64,000 bases of DNA from Lutjanus erythropterus (Eukaryota > Chordata > Actinopteri > Lutjaniformes > Lutjanidae): NCBI GenBank assembly GCA_020091685.1, contig CM034610.1:14326724-14390723 (forward strand), read 5' to 3'. Every line of letters begins with the position of its first letter. The first letter of the stretch is position 1. Shown here piece after piece: positions 36,787 to 48,180 of the stretch. The translations under genes and the position numbers were made by a program. The notes under the pieces were generated by a model. It ran no database searches. It was given only the letters and a program-made list of their open reading frames with translations, and had not been told where the DNA came from.

Positions 36787-37251
36787 TACTGAATAATTTT
36801 GACTCCAGCTTCTGAGTTTGTATGTTTATGAGGGCATGTTTGTGTCTGAGCAAGAAATGTCTCGTGTTGCAACATCTTTTTCCAAATCGGATGTGACTGG
36901 AAAGTCCAACAAGCTTTTGTTTGTAACTGCCTCAGTGTGTTTATCACACTAGAGGGAATTAAAATAAACACGGCATAAATTTCACCTTTGTTTGTCTTTC
37001 ATGCAATGATGCAGCAATTTATTGAAAAAAAAATTACTGGAAGGATTGTTGTAGAGAATGTGAGGAATGTGGTCTGACTAATGATCACAGCTTTCATGGA
37101 GGAGGAGTGAGGGACTGGACTAAATATTGTGAGAGCAGGAGTGCTCTCTAGTGGACAAATGAATAATGATGACACGTACACCACTCTGGTAATCATTCGT
37201 CTTATGTCTTTGGCTTGTGCAAACCTAAAATAAAGTTTCTTTACTCTTATG

Positions 37252-37912
37252 CACTGTAAAAACAAACATGCAAAAAGTTAGTGGAATCAGCTTATCTTTT
37301 CTTATTAACCTAACAGAAATATACAAGTTTTATTTAGTCATCATTAAGTTAATCTAAACATTAAATTTCCAGAATTTAGTTTCAGAACACTTGATGCATG
37401 ATATTAGAAGACTTCCCATCATGCATTGTTTGAGAGTTAAAACTCTCCCGAGAGCCTGTCCTTTTTATAGTTTGAAAAACACATATATGGTATATGGTTG
37501 TTTGTTTTCACATTAATGAAACCACCGCAAAAAATATATATATAAATGTTAGTATTGAATTCTTTAAATGTAATAAATTCACTGGGAGCAGTTTCACATT
37601 TTGTCTTTGTACCAAAGTTGGAGCCAAGGTCCAACAACAACAAGAAATTACTTTTCAAACTGAGAAAATATAAAAGGAAATTAAATTTGTTTGTAATGGT
37701 CATCAGTGTGACTGAATCATAATGGATTCAATTTAATACTTTGTTCTGATTGAATATGTGTTATAATCGAACTTTTAACTTAACTATTAACTTATTTGAC
37801 TTGAAAAGTTTAATGTGTTGAATCATTAAAAAAATTACCTCATCTTGTCTTTTATTAACTTGGTTTAGGTAAAATTTTAAGGCAGCCCAGGCACTAACTT
37901 TTTAAAGTTATT
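37252..37912. repeat. dispersed repeat family E, copy 1
   Basis: Begins CACTGTAAAAACAAACATGC and ends AAGGCAGCCCAGGCACTAAC. It aligns along its whole length, in the same orientation, with 39213-39862: AGACTTCCCATCATGCATTG, GAGAGTTAAAACTC, CATCAGTGTGACTGAATC and AATTACCTCATCTTGTC are all shared. No significant open frame. The open frames on both strands are short. Confidence 0.65.
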
Positions 37913-37922
37913 ATTTCATAGT

Positions 37923-38036
37923 GTACAGTATATATATACAGTATGAATCATCATCTAAGATTCTAACATAAAGCACTTTGGCTCAATTCTTCTTGTCAAA
38001 TTGACCTGACTTGACAATATATATATATATACTGTA
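37923..38036. repeat. small inverted AT-repeat pair
   Basis: ACAGTATATATATACAGTAT near 37924 is mirrored by ATATATATATATACTGTATG near 38018, about 75 bp apart. They could pair into a hairpin. There is no sign of a conserved miRNA. Confidence 0.45.
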
Positions 38037-38753
38037 TGGCATTTACCTACAATTTATAGTGCTTTCTGTGAAGTCAACAGTTGTGGAAAGCTGCTATAAA
38101 TTGTCTACGTTGTATATTCAGAGTTATTACAGCCATGTGTAGTTAGAGATGCAGGGCTACAAATGAACAAAAATAATGAGTGTTTTTTTTTTTCTTCTTC
38201 TTAACCAAGAGACAGAAGGTTTTGTGTTTGTTAAAAAAGATTGTACAGCTTTTTGAGGAAAATTTATGATTTCCAACTTCAGGCTATATAAATAAAACAG
38301 ACTTGTTTTTGTTTTTTTTCCATAGCTCTGAAGAGGAGGGTTGAAGAAAGCTGTCATAAAGTCAGACTGTGTTACCAGTCTGTCTGTTACTTATAAGTGA
38401 AATTCCTCTTCATGAAATAGTCCATGTACACGCAATAATAAGCATTATTAGTTTTGTCATTGTGGTTTTCCTGCATTTTGACTATTTTCCAACTGGGTTA
38501 GAAGGACCAGGCATCACTAAACTAAACCACTGCCTCCATATTTACATACATCATTAATAATTATCCAATAATGTAACACTGACAGGGGACATTCTGCCTC
38601 ATGAGCACTTTTACTTTTGATACCTTAAGAATATTTTATTGCTTATACTTTCATCCTTTAGAAACATTTTGAATGCAGGACTTTTACTAATAATGGAGTA
38701 TTTTTTATTTACTTTTTTCACAACTGTTTGTAATGTTAAAATACTGATATTTG

Positions 38754-38813
38754 TTTTGTTTTTGTTTCTGTTTTTTTGTTTGTTTGTTTGTTTTGTTTTG
38801 TTTTTCTGGCTCA
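38754..38813 (+). repeat. (GTTT)n / T-rich simple repeat
   Basis: GTTTTGTTTTTGTTTCTG and repeated TTTG units. A low-complexity tract with no gene. Confidence 0.7.
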
Positions 38814-39212
38814 GTGCTGCTTCAGTTAGTATCAATCTCTTCCAGTAATCAGGTATCATGTTTTATCCACTGTTAAACAGCTCTAACATAAACTAAAACA
38901 CATTATCGAAACAGTTTATACTTGCAACGTAATGTTAGTACACATACCTTCTGTGGGTCATCACTGTGGAAAGTCTTATGTGTTCCAGTGAAACTGAGAA
39001 CAACGTTATTGGAAGCTACAGCTTTTAACAGCTTAGTAGCTGTGGAAAAGGTCGGTCATGGCTGTACGGATGTGAAACACACATTCGATCTGGCAAATGT
39101 CCGTGACTAACTGTTGTGCTTAGAGATTCAGTAGCAGTGAAGGATTAAGGATAAATATGTTTGTTATATTTCATATCCTAAAATAACACTTCTATATTTA
39201 ACAGGCAAACAC

Positions 39213-39862
39213 ACCGTGAAAAAAACATACAGGAAGTTAGTGGAACAATATCGTTTCTAACTTAATATGTCATGTATTCAAGATAAACTAAACATTTCTT
39301 TTGCAGAATTTATAAACATGAGTTCTCCTAACCTGACAAGTCTTTTGACTTGAAATCAGCATATTAGCAGACTTCCCAGCATGCATTATGTGAGAGTTAA
39401 AAGTCCCCTAGGACCATTTTTTTGTACAGTTTGAAGGAAACAATATAATGAAAACTTGTTGTGTGTCTAATACACTTCATGATAAGTCATAATTACTTGT
39501 TTTCACATTAATTAAAATACTGCAAACCAGGTTGACGATTTGTATTGAATTTAGTCCACAAATACAAAGTAGCTCCAACAGAAGCAGCAGTCATTTTTTT
39601 TGTGAAATGTAGAAGTGACTAATTAAACTCAGAAAATCTGAAAGGAAATCAAATTTGTTCCTAATGTTCATCAGTGTGACTGAAGAGTTGTTGGTTCAAT
39701 TTAATATTTTGAGCTTATTTAAAATGTTTTTTTCCCAGTACAGCTGAATTATTTTTTCTTTTAAATTATTATGCTTTGAATTATTAAAAAATTACCTCAA
39801 CTTATCTTTTCAAATTCAGTCAGCTTAAATTTTTAAGGCAGCCTGGACACTTAAAACTTAAA
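39213..39862. repeat. dispersed repeat family E, copy 2
   Basis: Same orientation as the 37.25-kb copy, about 1.96 kb away. Shared blocks include AGACTTCCCAGCATGCATTA, GAGAGTTAAAAGTC, CATCAGTGTGACTGAAGAG and TTAAGGCAGCCTGGACAC. The two copies look roughly 65-75% identical by eye, so neither is recent. They are not flanked by an internal coding region, so an LTR pair is unlikely. Confidence 0.65.
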
Positions 39863-41750
39863 ACAAAGTTATGTCTCCAGGCTTAATGGCACTGGTTTAA
39901 AGTCCGGGTGACACGGAAAGCAGAATGCTATTTGTCCCAGACAGCTTGGGACAGACAATATTGCTGAATGAGCATTAACAAAATATACAGTTACAGTGCA
40001 GCAATCCACTAACCTGGCTGACTCTGGACTGAACACGACCTCAGAGACTGACAGAGGTGTGATGACAGGGAGTACAGACAAAGGTCGTTTTCTTGCCATT
40101 TTTGGCTCCTGGCATCCCAGGATTGAGTCAATTAGCATTGCTGATCGGCTAACCGAACTAACAACAGCTAGCTACTTTAGCAACAAGATATGCTTTCCCC
40201 AAAGTTAATAAACTCTAACAAGCCAGTCTATAACCGCAATATTTTGGGGTAGCAGGGTCTGAGGTGGCAAACATCTTGGAACTGGACCTTACTGTTGCTT
40301 GTGACAATGATCGACAATATTTAAGAAGGTAGTTTTCATTTCATCTTGACCTTAAAAGTTTTCCCTAAATAATTATTCAACACCACAGGAACCATAAATA
40401 ACAAGGCATCTTTTAAGAAAATTAATAAAATATAATCTTTATTAAAAACACTGAGTGCATAATTAAGCAGGCAAACACAGAACCTTTGCCATAGCAATCA
40501 AAACCTTCCTCTTTAACACAAATGGTTAACACTGTGTCATTAAGTAACGCCGCTGTGTTTGTATTACAGCATGATAAAGGTCATGTCAGTCACCTCGGGT
40601 CACATAAGCCAAAACTACACAAATGTGAACTCTGTACATTACTTACAGAAGAATGTTGAGAATGTGGGGTTGGTTTACGTGAGATCTTAGCCCGTTTGCA
40701 GCGACAGCTCTGCTGGTGTTTGGTTGAGTTTTGATGAGACATGACACCTACATTGCCAATAATCTATCTGCTTCCACTTCAAACATTAGGCCACAAAGTG
40801 ACAGTACTAAGACATCACAGTTTCAAGGCACAGAACAGACATTCAGAAAGTCATTTTCATCTCTAACACAAGCTGATAGCATTAATAAATAACAGCTCAT
40901 ATTATATTTATATCATGACCCTGAGAATATAAAACTCACTGTCTTTTTCTTGCTTTTTTAAAGCTTTATTTTACAAAAAAGTTGCCTTTCAGCAACATTT
41001 GCCTGGCTAGTGCTGTAATAAATACCTATAAATGAACAAAGAAAGGCAATAAAGAGTATTTAGTAGGCATCAGTGTATCAGTGCTATATTTATGGTTTTA
41101 TTTAATTTGCCAGTTTCTCTTGGCTAGTTTCTTTTTTTTTTTCTAATGTCTCTCTTCAGGAGTTGTGTTTCATTCTGCTTTGTCTTTTATGACAGGTACC
41201 TACATATACAACATGATCCAACACAATCTGAAATAGGAATTCCTTCAGCTGTTCTAGTCTCATAAATTTCTCCCAAAATTGTCCCATTGCTATCCATGTT
41301 AAAAATAAATAAATAAATAAAAGTTTTATGCATGTCTCCTTGTCTGATGTCCACACAAAGGGTTCAGTGCTGCCCACAATCCACCAGAACCTCTGTTTTA
41401 CATGAGGCAAGGAAATTGATGCAGTACAGTACATGTACAAAATAAACACTTAACCCTTAGATGCGGGTATCTTGGCGATGAAAACACTGATTTCATTTAA
41501 CAAGGTTTACAAGTTTATGTTTGTCATCACCAACATTTATGCTGATTAGTGCCAATTTGGCAGTCACAAATATCTTGAAAATAATATAAAAATGCGATTT
41601 TAAATTATATTTATCAGAGAAATATGTAATATATTTGCTGTACTAAATCATAAAATGACCACAATATGTCATCAGAGATTAAGGAAACATGATGCTACAG
41701 ACAGCATGTTCTCCTTTGAAATTTCCATTCTAGTTCAGAATGACTTTTTT
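39863..41750. other. intergenic between fgf21 and kcna7 3' ends
   Basis: No coding exon found. 39890-40215 is GC-richer with short frames (for example from 39996) that lack splice context. The rest is AT-rich, with an A-rich AAAT tract at 41299-41322. fgf21 and kcna7 converge tail to tail across this spacer. Confidence 0.4.
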
Positions 41751-41756
41751 TTTATT
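41751..41756 (-). terminator. kcna7: candidate kcna7 poly(A) signal
   Basis: TTTATT on the + strand reads AATAAA on the - strand about 635 bases after the kcna7 stop. Several other TTTATT copies lie further on (for example near 41098), so the true end is not fixed by sequence alone. Confidence 0.3.
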
Positions 41757-42390
41757 GGTTTCAGGTTTATCAGAAATAAAATAAATGCTGAATGTTTGCC
41801 ACAAGGGTTAGCATCTGTTTATGAGTCCCAAAAAGTGATCAATTATTTTCTAGCAGGAGTAGATGTTTAGAACGGTTAAATTGAGCAATACGTAAACAGA
41901 GTCTTGCAGACAGTCACTGAATTTCAAGTCCAGAGTGTATATTTTTGGAGCAATGGGCTTTCATGTTTAGGATAACAGGCTTTTAACAGTTATAAACAGC
42001 TGACTGATTTAAAGTGTTACTTTAGAAAGCAAAAAGGTGGTATCAGGATATGGTTAAGAAACACCTCTGAACCGTCCCTTGAATCTCTCAGAACTTTTTG
42101 AGACATTTATGATCAATAAACATTTGTCAGATTTTCTGTTGCTATTTGTCTCAGGTCCACCCATTTTTTTCTGACAAAATGCCTGTAGGCTACAAAAAAA
42201 AAAAGCATTTTTGGTAGGATCATATTTAGACAAACCTCCCCTTCATACAACTTTTTTTTCTTTCATTCTTTCACTCAGAACATGCTGAAGACACAAAATC
42301 TGTTGAGTTAGTTTATGTTGCTGTTTGTGTGAGGCTGACCCACACTTTTTTTTGTAAAATTCCTACACTACTTGTCAAATGTCACCCTCC

Positions 42391-43296
42391 CTACACTTGA
42401 GTAACCAGTGGTTCTCTCAGATACATATTTCCTCCTCTGAACCCTGTGCTCTGCCCCGTACACAGTCCACCCAGCAGAGTCCCGTTCAAAGGGTTGCAAG
42501 TACCTTCAATGGCGTAGTAATCTCCCTCTAGATCCCTATCCCCCTCCTCTGTTTCCTCTCCTTCCGGCTCCTCGTCTTCCCACAGACTCGTCTTGACGTG
42601 GGTGTACTCAGTCTGATCCTCGCATTCGGTCTCCCGATGGTAGAAGTAGCTGAAGTTGGAAACTATGACGGGCACTGGCAGAGAGATGGTGAGCACGCCA
42701 GCAATGGCGCACATAGAGCCCACTAGCTTACCCCACACTGTCTCCGGGTACATGTCACCATAGCCCACTGTAGTCATGGTGACGACTGCCCACCAGAAGG
42801 CGTGTGGTATACTAATAAACGCTGTGTTGGTGTGATCAGCCTCAGCAAAGTAGATGGCGCTGGAGAAGAGGATGACGCCAATGAACAGGAAGAAGATGAG
42901 CAGGCCCAGCTCACGCATGCTGGCCCTCAGTGTCTGGCCGAGGATCTGGAGGCCCTTAGAGTGACGTGATAACTTGAAGATCCTGAACACCCTCACTAGC
43001 CTGATGACTCTGATGATGGCCAGAGACGTGGCCGGAGAGGCATCGTTGTCCTTGGCCAGCTCTGTTCCCAGAGTGACGAAATAGGGCAGGATGGCGCTGA
43101 AATCGATGATGTTCATGACGTCCTTGAAGAAGTGCGTTTTGCTGGGTGAGCAAGCGAAGCGCATGACGAGCTCAAAGGAGAACCAGCATATACATATGGT
43201 CTCCACCAGGAAGAAGGGGTCCTGGAAAACATTCGGTGGAGGAGGCATGTTGTCAGATACGTTCTTTGCCAGGGAGTGGTATCTGTAAAAATATTC
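42391..43296 (-). CDS. kcna7: kcna7 exon 2: S2-S6 pore module and C-terminus
   Basis: Acceptor ttccctcag lies after a strong pyrimidine tract; the alternative AG 14 bases downstream would break the frame. It encodes [17 protein letters not shown], then S2 to S6, with the voltage sensor and the [12 protein letters not shown] pore signature. The C-tail is strongly acidic ([20 protein letters not shown]) and ends in LVTQV, a possible PDZ-type ligand. No frameshift or missing pore residue is seen. Confidence 0.9.
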   Translation of the reverse strand, partial: EYFYRYHSLAKNVSDNMPPPPNVFQDPFFLVETICICWFSFELVMRFACSPSKTHFFKDVMNIIDFSAILPYFVTLGTELAKDNDASPATSLAIIRVIRLVRVFRIFKLSRHSKGLQILGQTLRASMRELGLLIFFLFIGVILFSSAIYFAEADHTNTAFISIPHAFWWAVVTMTTVGYGDMYPETVWGKLVGSMCAIAGVLTISLPVPVIVSNFSYFYHRETECEDQTEYTHVKTSLWEDEEPEGEETEEGDRDLEGDYYAIEGTCNPLNGTLLGGLCTGQSTGFRGGNMYLREPLVTQV

Positions 43297-46200
43297 CTGA
43301 GGGAATGAAGACAGGAAAGACAGGACAAATATTTAAAAAAAAAAAAGAAAGAAAGCAGAAGTATCACCATAACAAGAATGAAAATAAATAATTAGAGCCA
43401 CAATTTTGTAATTTTGCTACTTGTTCTTCAAATTATTAATGATTTAACACTACTTAAAGGAATAATATGCAACATTTTCTTTAAAAACAAAAATCCACCT
43501 GCTATTATGCAAGAAACATAAGGAACTAGACATGGCATACCTAACTTCATCACCTGTCATCACTTAGGTCAGCTACATCTCAATACACTTGTCATTGCTT
43601 GATCTGTAGACCAGTGCACTTGTTTCCGGTTTTCAAATAATTGAAAAGTGTTTTAACATTTGTTAGTTTTTTTTCCAAGTGACTCTTTACAAAGCACACC
43701 AAATGTCAATTAAACTTTTGGTCTCCTCTCTGCGCTATTGTGTCTCATTTCAGTTGGCTGCAATGTTTTTCCCTGTTCCTGGTCTGACAACAGCTTGCCA
43801 AAACTTCCTGTAATTGGTCTGAAAGTCCAAACCACACAAATACAATAATCTGACACAGACTATTAAGTTTTTAAATATAAAATGATTTTTATTGTTCCTC
43901 CAAAGTCTATGATCAGAGCTGCATCCATAGCAACAGTCTGTTATTCATACCAGTAGTCTGTTATTCATACCAATGGTCTGTTATTTATAGCAACGGTCTG
44001 TTATTTATAGCAACAGTCTGCTATTCAGAAGTAACAGACCTTAGAATGTCGTAACTGACCAATCAGAATCGAGAATTTCACAAAGTCATGTAATAACCAT
44101 CCATAAAACTGACAGTTTTACACTTCAGTTTGAAACAAAAACAGATACAACGTGTTAATTAGTGAGCTTAGGACAGAGTCAGGCTAGCTTTTGTTGTTTC
44201 CACCTCTCTATGTTTAAGTCTTTATGCTAAGCTAAGCTAACCAGCTCAAGCTTCATATTTATTTGACATACAGAGATGAGAGTAGCATTAATATTTCCAT
44301 GTAGGTCTCAACAAGAAAATGAATAAACTTATTTCCTAAAATGTCAAACCATTCCTTTAAATGTAGGGCTATTACTGTATATTCTTTTATGTAATTTTAC
44401 AAACTGCTGAGATATTATATTCATGGTATCCTAATAAATTACATAGGACATTAATATGTTGGCCACCGCCTCATTGGATCTGACTTTTGACAACATCATA
44501 AAAGCGTTTGACATCTGCGGCATTACATTTCAATCATATCTCTTTTTCAGTCCACCTGTCTTTCCATCCTCCGTGTCAGTTAACGTTACATTCAAGCATC
44601 AGATGGTGGCTGTTTGAAGCATCTTACACTTAACATCAAGTTAAAAGCGTGAAAACGGATGATATGGATATAAAAGGATCAGTTTAGTATGCTGTAATGG
44701 GCTGTGTGTAACATATAAAGTTTCAGAGTAGTTTAAATAAACCAAGAGTATTTCTTATGTCTTTCAGTAGCAGGTCAGTGACAGTGTTTATTGCTAAAGG
44801 TGGACATCTATGTGTTGATCTGCTCCAAGGGCTCTCCTAAGACTAAATATAACCCCGTGAGATCTCCGAAGAGAAACATGAGAGCGTCTTGCTGCATCGC
44901 TCCTCATCCATCTCCATGGCTATCCCATCTCCCTGGCCTCTAATATTGCCAATGCAGTGTAGTGGGTCTGAAACCGACTTGGACTGGAGTATGTTACAGT
45001 AGTTTCCTGGCAGCTCCCATGTGTAAAGGCAGCTTGGCCTAGCGCAGCAGTCCTGGAGGAATGTGTTAACATGACCCAACGTACGCTTCTCATCCTGTGA
45101 GACCTTTTAGTCTCCGGTTCTAAGCCACCGGAAGGCTTTGGCTCACCTTTGCCTATGCATTCGGTCACTTGTGTGACCTTTTACAACTAACAGTCTCCTC
45201 ACGCTGCTTTTGCTTTCTCTCCTTTTATTTGTACCCCAAGCCCCGGCCATTACTCCCTGTACCCTTTGGCACTTCCTGAATCCGAGTGTATCAGATTTAA
45301 CAGCCGACTAAAATAATCACACCGTGAGCTTCCCAGAGTCCATCTCCCTGAGTCTCTGGTCAGTGTCCAGGCGTATTGGCAAGTAGTTGTCCTCATGTCA
45401 GTATTTTTCCTCTTAACACACTGTAGTAGTCACCAAGTGTGTGTTTACCTAAACACCTGCCTCTCGTGGTATCATGTTTCCATTTGACCCAAATAGATAC
45501 ACACATCCCATTCAAGATCTCATACCCAGTTGGTTTGATTGGTGTGATATTAAACATAAAACCATCATGTAAAAACATTAAAAAAGATTGAGTGGTGAGT
45601 GGTTAGAGAGATTGTCTTTAAAATGATTAATGGCTAATGACATATTCTCTCATGCCAACCTGTTACCTTTGACCTACCCCTCAATACTCAACACCAGAGG
45701 TCGGACCATAACATTGTTTTCCAAGTCACAAGTCTCAAGTTCTCAAGTTTGACAAGTCCCAGGCCCAAACTTTGAGTTTCAAGTCCTAAACAAGTCATAA
45801 TGAAAAGGCTTATTGACACCCCCTTTACATCGGCATGAATGCTAAGGAACACATGCCACTTGTTGATTTACAAAGTTAGCTGTTAAGCTAACATTTGCTA
45901 AACATTAGCTCGCAAACTATATTAATATTAGCCTCGACTTACCATTCTGTGAAACTTCAAACCTCTATTGAAGATGGAAGTTGTTGCCTTTCTTCTACCT
46001 GTAACTTTCGACTGTTCAACAGTTTGAAATTGAATGTGAAAATGCCCCTTGGAGTGGGATTTCTGACTCAAAGTCGGAGGAACCTTACCAACCACAGTCT
46101 CAAAATCCAAGATGGCTGCTCTGTGCATCAACAGTAGTGAAAGCTGTATATTAGAACTTCTGTTTTTTGTGATGTCTGGCAATGCTGCTATAGTGTTTGT

Positions 46201-47395
46201 ACACCAAAATACTGTGTAATGCATACTTTTTTTCCAACATGTTGTACTGTAACACTGTTAACATGGGTGAAAAGCCATTCCCAGCTCCAACTTCCAAGAT
46301 AAATGAAACAAACCATAAGTGTCAACTTCCTGCTTTTTGATTCAGGAAATGAAGAGAAATTAATTGATTAGTGGCACAATACACAACATGCCTTTTAATA
46401 TTTGGGCTTTGGGGAAGGTATCAAGTATTTTTAGGTCAATATGCTCAAGTCGAAGGGCAGTCACGAGTCATTGTTGTTTAAGTTCAAATTCAAAGTCATA
46501 AAATTTGTGACTTAAGTCCGCACCTCTGCTTAATACAAATTAGAAATGTTTAATCTGATTTAATCTGTAGTTTATTCTGTCAGTGATGTTCCCAGTTCTT
46601 TTAATACCAGTGATGTTACTCTAAAAGCATAACATTTCACCCTCGACCCCTCTTTATTCAGTTCTGCCTACCAAACATACAGAGCAATACTCTGATCACA
46701 TTTCCTACCTCTCGTGATTCTTTCTCATTCCTGAACTCAGGCAGCGTCTCCAGGCAGAAGATGAGGATGGACACCACAATGACCATAACACTGATGATGG
46801 CTATGATTCGTGCACCCGATGAGGACTCTGGGTGCTCAAACAGCATCCACAGTGTTTTCTGGATTTCGTTGGACGGCAGCGGGGCCACCTCCTCTTTTGG
46901 AAAACCTTCGTCCTCCCTGAAGCGGTTCATGATCTCCTCTCCCAGCTCATAGAACAGCAGCTCGTCCATGAAGATGTCCAGGGGTATGTTGGCAGGCCTC
47001 CGAAGCCTGCCGCCTGACTGGTAAAAATACAGAATGGCATCAAAGCAGGCCCGATTGCGGTCCAGGAAGAGCTCATTTCGCAGGGGGTCAAAGTACCGCG
47101 ACCTGCGCCTGGGGTCACCGAGCAAGGAGTCTGGGAATTGGGCTAAGGTGCGAAGCTGAGTCTCATAACGCATCCCTGAGACGTTGATGGCCAGTCTTTC
47201 ACTCAGCGCCCATCCATTCCTCCACAGAGACCCAGACCGCCGGCTCTCTTTCTTCTTCTCTGTCTCATGCCCTTTGATCTCCTTCTCGCCTTTCTCCTCG
47301 CTGTTGAGCTGGTTCTTCAGCTGTTTATCGTTCTCTCCATCGCTCTCTTTCCTTCTGCCTCCGCTTTCGTCTTCATGCGGGTCACTGCTGTCCAT
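42391..47395 (-). CDS. kcna7: voltage-gated potassium channel Kv1.7 (Shaker family, 2 coding exons)
   Basis: This is a pore-forming alpha subunit of a tetrameric plasma-membrane K+ channel. Exon 1 (47395-46709) and exon 2 (43296-42391) join in phase 0 to give 530 aa. Order: acidic/basic N-terminus (1-65), T1 domain (about 66-162, with [20 protein letters not shown]), S1 (195-216), S1-S2 loop with glycosylation site N241-V-S, S2 (255-276), S3 (285-306), S4 with regularly spaced arginines (322-343, [19 protein letters not shown]), S5 (358-380), selectivity filter TVGYGD (405-410), S6 with PVP (436-438), and a C-terminus ending LVTQV. The intron in the S1-S2 loop is the arrangement reported for mammalian Kv1.7; most Kv1 genes have intronless coding regions. 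The start at 47395 has a strong context (GGCATGG). Confidence 0.87.
43455..44362. mobile_element. fold-back element in the kcna7 intron, with internal tandem repeat
   Basis: The left end TTAAAGGAATAATATGCAAC mirrors the right end (TGTCAAACCATTCCTTTAAA). The right half (GTGTTAATTAGTGAGCTTAG, TTTATGCTAAGCTAAGCTAA) resembles a repeat I know to be abundant in percomorph fish. The middle (43925-44032) has about five units of a roughly 21-bp tandem repeat (CAGTCTGTTATTCATACCA and variants). No transposase. Confidence 0.55.
43925..44032 (+). repeat. 21-bp tandem repeat, about five units
   Basis: Units read ATAGCAACAGTCTGTTATTC, ATACCAGTAGTCTGTTATTC, ATACCAATGGTCTGTTATTT and so on. It sits inside the kcna7-intron element. 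Confidence 0.75.
45695..46528. mobile_element. non-autonomous hAT-like element in the kcna7 intron
   Basis: The ends are inverted: CAGAGGTCGGACC on the left and GTCCGCACCTCTG on the right. The subterminal sequence is full of AAGTC/CAAGT motifs (CAAGTCACAAGTCTCAAGTT and similar). The flanking 8-mers CTCAACAC and CTTAATAC match at 6 of 8 positions, compatible with an aged 8-bp duplication. The interior holds unrelated low-copy sequence and no clear transposase. Confidence 0.55.
46709..47395 (-). CDS. kcna7: kcna7 exon 1: N-terminus, T1 domain and S1
   Basis: 229 codons from [10 protein letters not shown] to [14 protein letters not shown], with donor GAG|gtagga on the minus strand. The T1 tetramerisation segment includes [20 protein letters not shown] and [14 protein letters not shown]. 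The N-terminal 60 residues are highly charged and longer than the short N-terminus of human Kv1.7. The frame stays open upstream through an ATG at 47488 ([20 protein letters not shown]), which would add 31 residues. That ATG has a weak context, so I prefer 47395. Confidence 0.85.
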
Positions 47396-48180
47396 GCCAG
47401 GCCAGGGAAACAAACCAGTCTCCTGAGAATTTGTAGAGCAACTGGACTTAAAAGCGAACCGTGTCTGAAACCAGAGTGATAGTTGCATCAGTGGGTTTGA
47501 GAGCAAATGGCAGAAGGGGACATAGTGTACCAGTGTGTGTGTGTTGTATAGTAAACATTTTCATCAGAGCTAAACATACCCATTCACCCAAAAAGTTGTT
47601 GAAATTTCCTTGGAATGGTACTTAATAATCTTATTTAAAAGGTGAATTGTGGATTAAATAAATAAATACAAACAACAAGCAATGTTAGTACCCAGTTAGT
47701 GAGATGAAAGCATTTACTCACTAAGTGTAAAACAGCTGCTGACAGAGGCTAATGGCAGGATGAAAAATCACATTGTTCATCTCCTCTGGCTCATCAGGTT
47801 GTCCGTCTTTCTCTCTGTCATCCTGTCCAACTCTCATACACAGAAAGTCCTTGTTTGGCTTGTTTGATGTACCTGGCAGTCCGGCCAAGATCTCCGACCA
47901 GGTCGTACACAAACTGTGTGTCCAGTTGTTTGCTCAGGGAACATCCACGATCCTATCCCGTCCCCCGCTGCCTCACGTTGTCTGTCTTGAAATTTTTTGG
48001 GAATGCTGTCCCGTTGAAATTCAATCTCTGCTGGACCTCTCCAACCCCTCCCTGTCCTTTCCCTCCATTTTAGCTATGGGGCAAGACAACCTTCAACCTC
48101 CCTATCAAATGTCAACTCTGCCTGGCACTGCAGGGTGTTACACCTCTCTAACAAGCATGGTGCTGTGACTGACAGAGGTG
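47396..48180 (-). promoter_or_regulatory. kcna7: kcna7 upstream / probable 5' UTR and promoter region
   Basis: The frame is open upstream of the preferred kcna7 start to beyond 47520, so an N-terminal extension or alternative start is possible. 47770-48165 is GC-richer than its surroundings and carries a long but uncharacterised open frame on the + strand. On the minus strand, CCGGACTGCCAG|gtacat near 47871 could be the donor of a non-coding first exon. I have no motif that fixes the promoter. Confidence 0.3.

Noticed and set aside
37923-38036. miRNA hairpin
   Set aside because: The pairing is only alternating AT sequence and no known mature miRNA could be recognised.
37252-39862. LTR retrotransposon with two LTRs
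   Set aside because: The repeats are diverged, lack TG...CA ends, and the enclosed 1.3 kb has no gag or pol frame.
43269-43282. kcna7 exon 2 beginning at 43282 (acceptor ttttacag)
   Set aside because: It has a poor pyrimidine tract and leaves the frame out of phase with exon 1. The acceptor ttccctcag at 43297 fits in phase 0.
47489-47506. kcna7 start at 47506
   Set aside because: The codon there is TTG, not ATG. The frame is open, but the usable ATGs are at 47488 and 47395.
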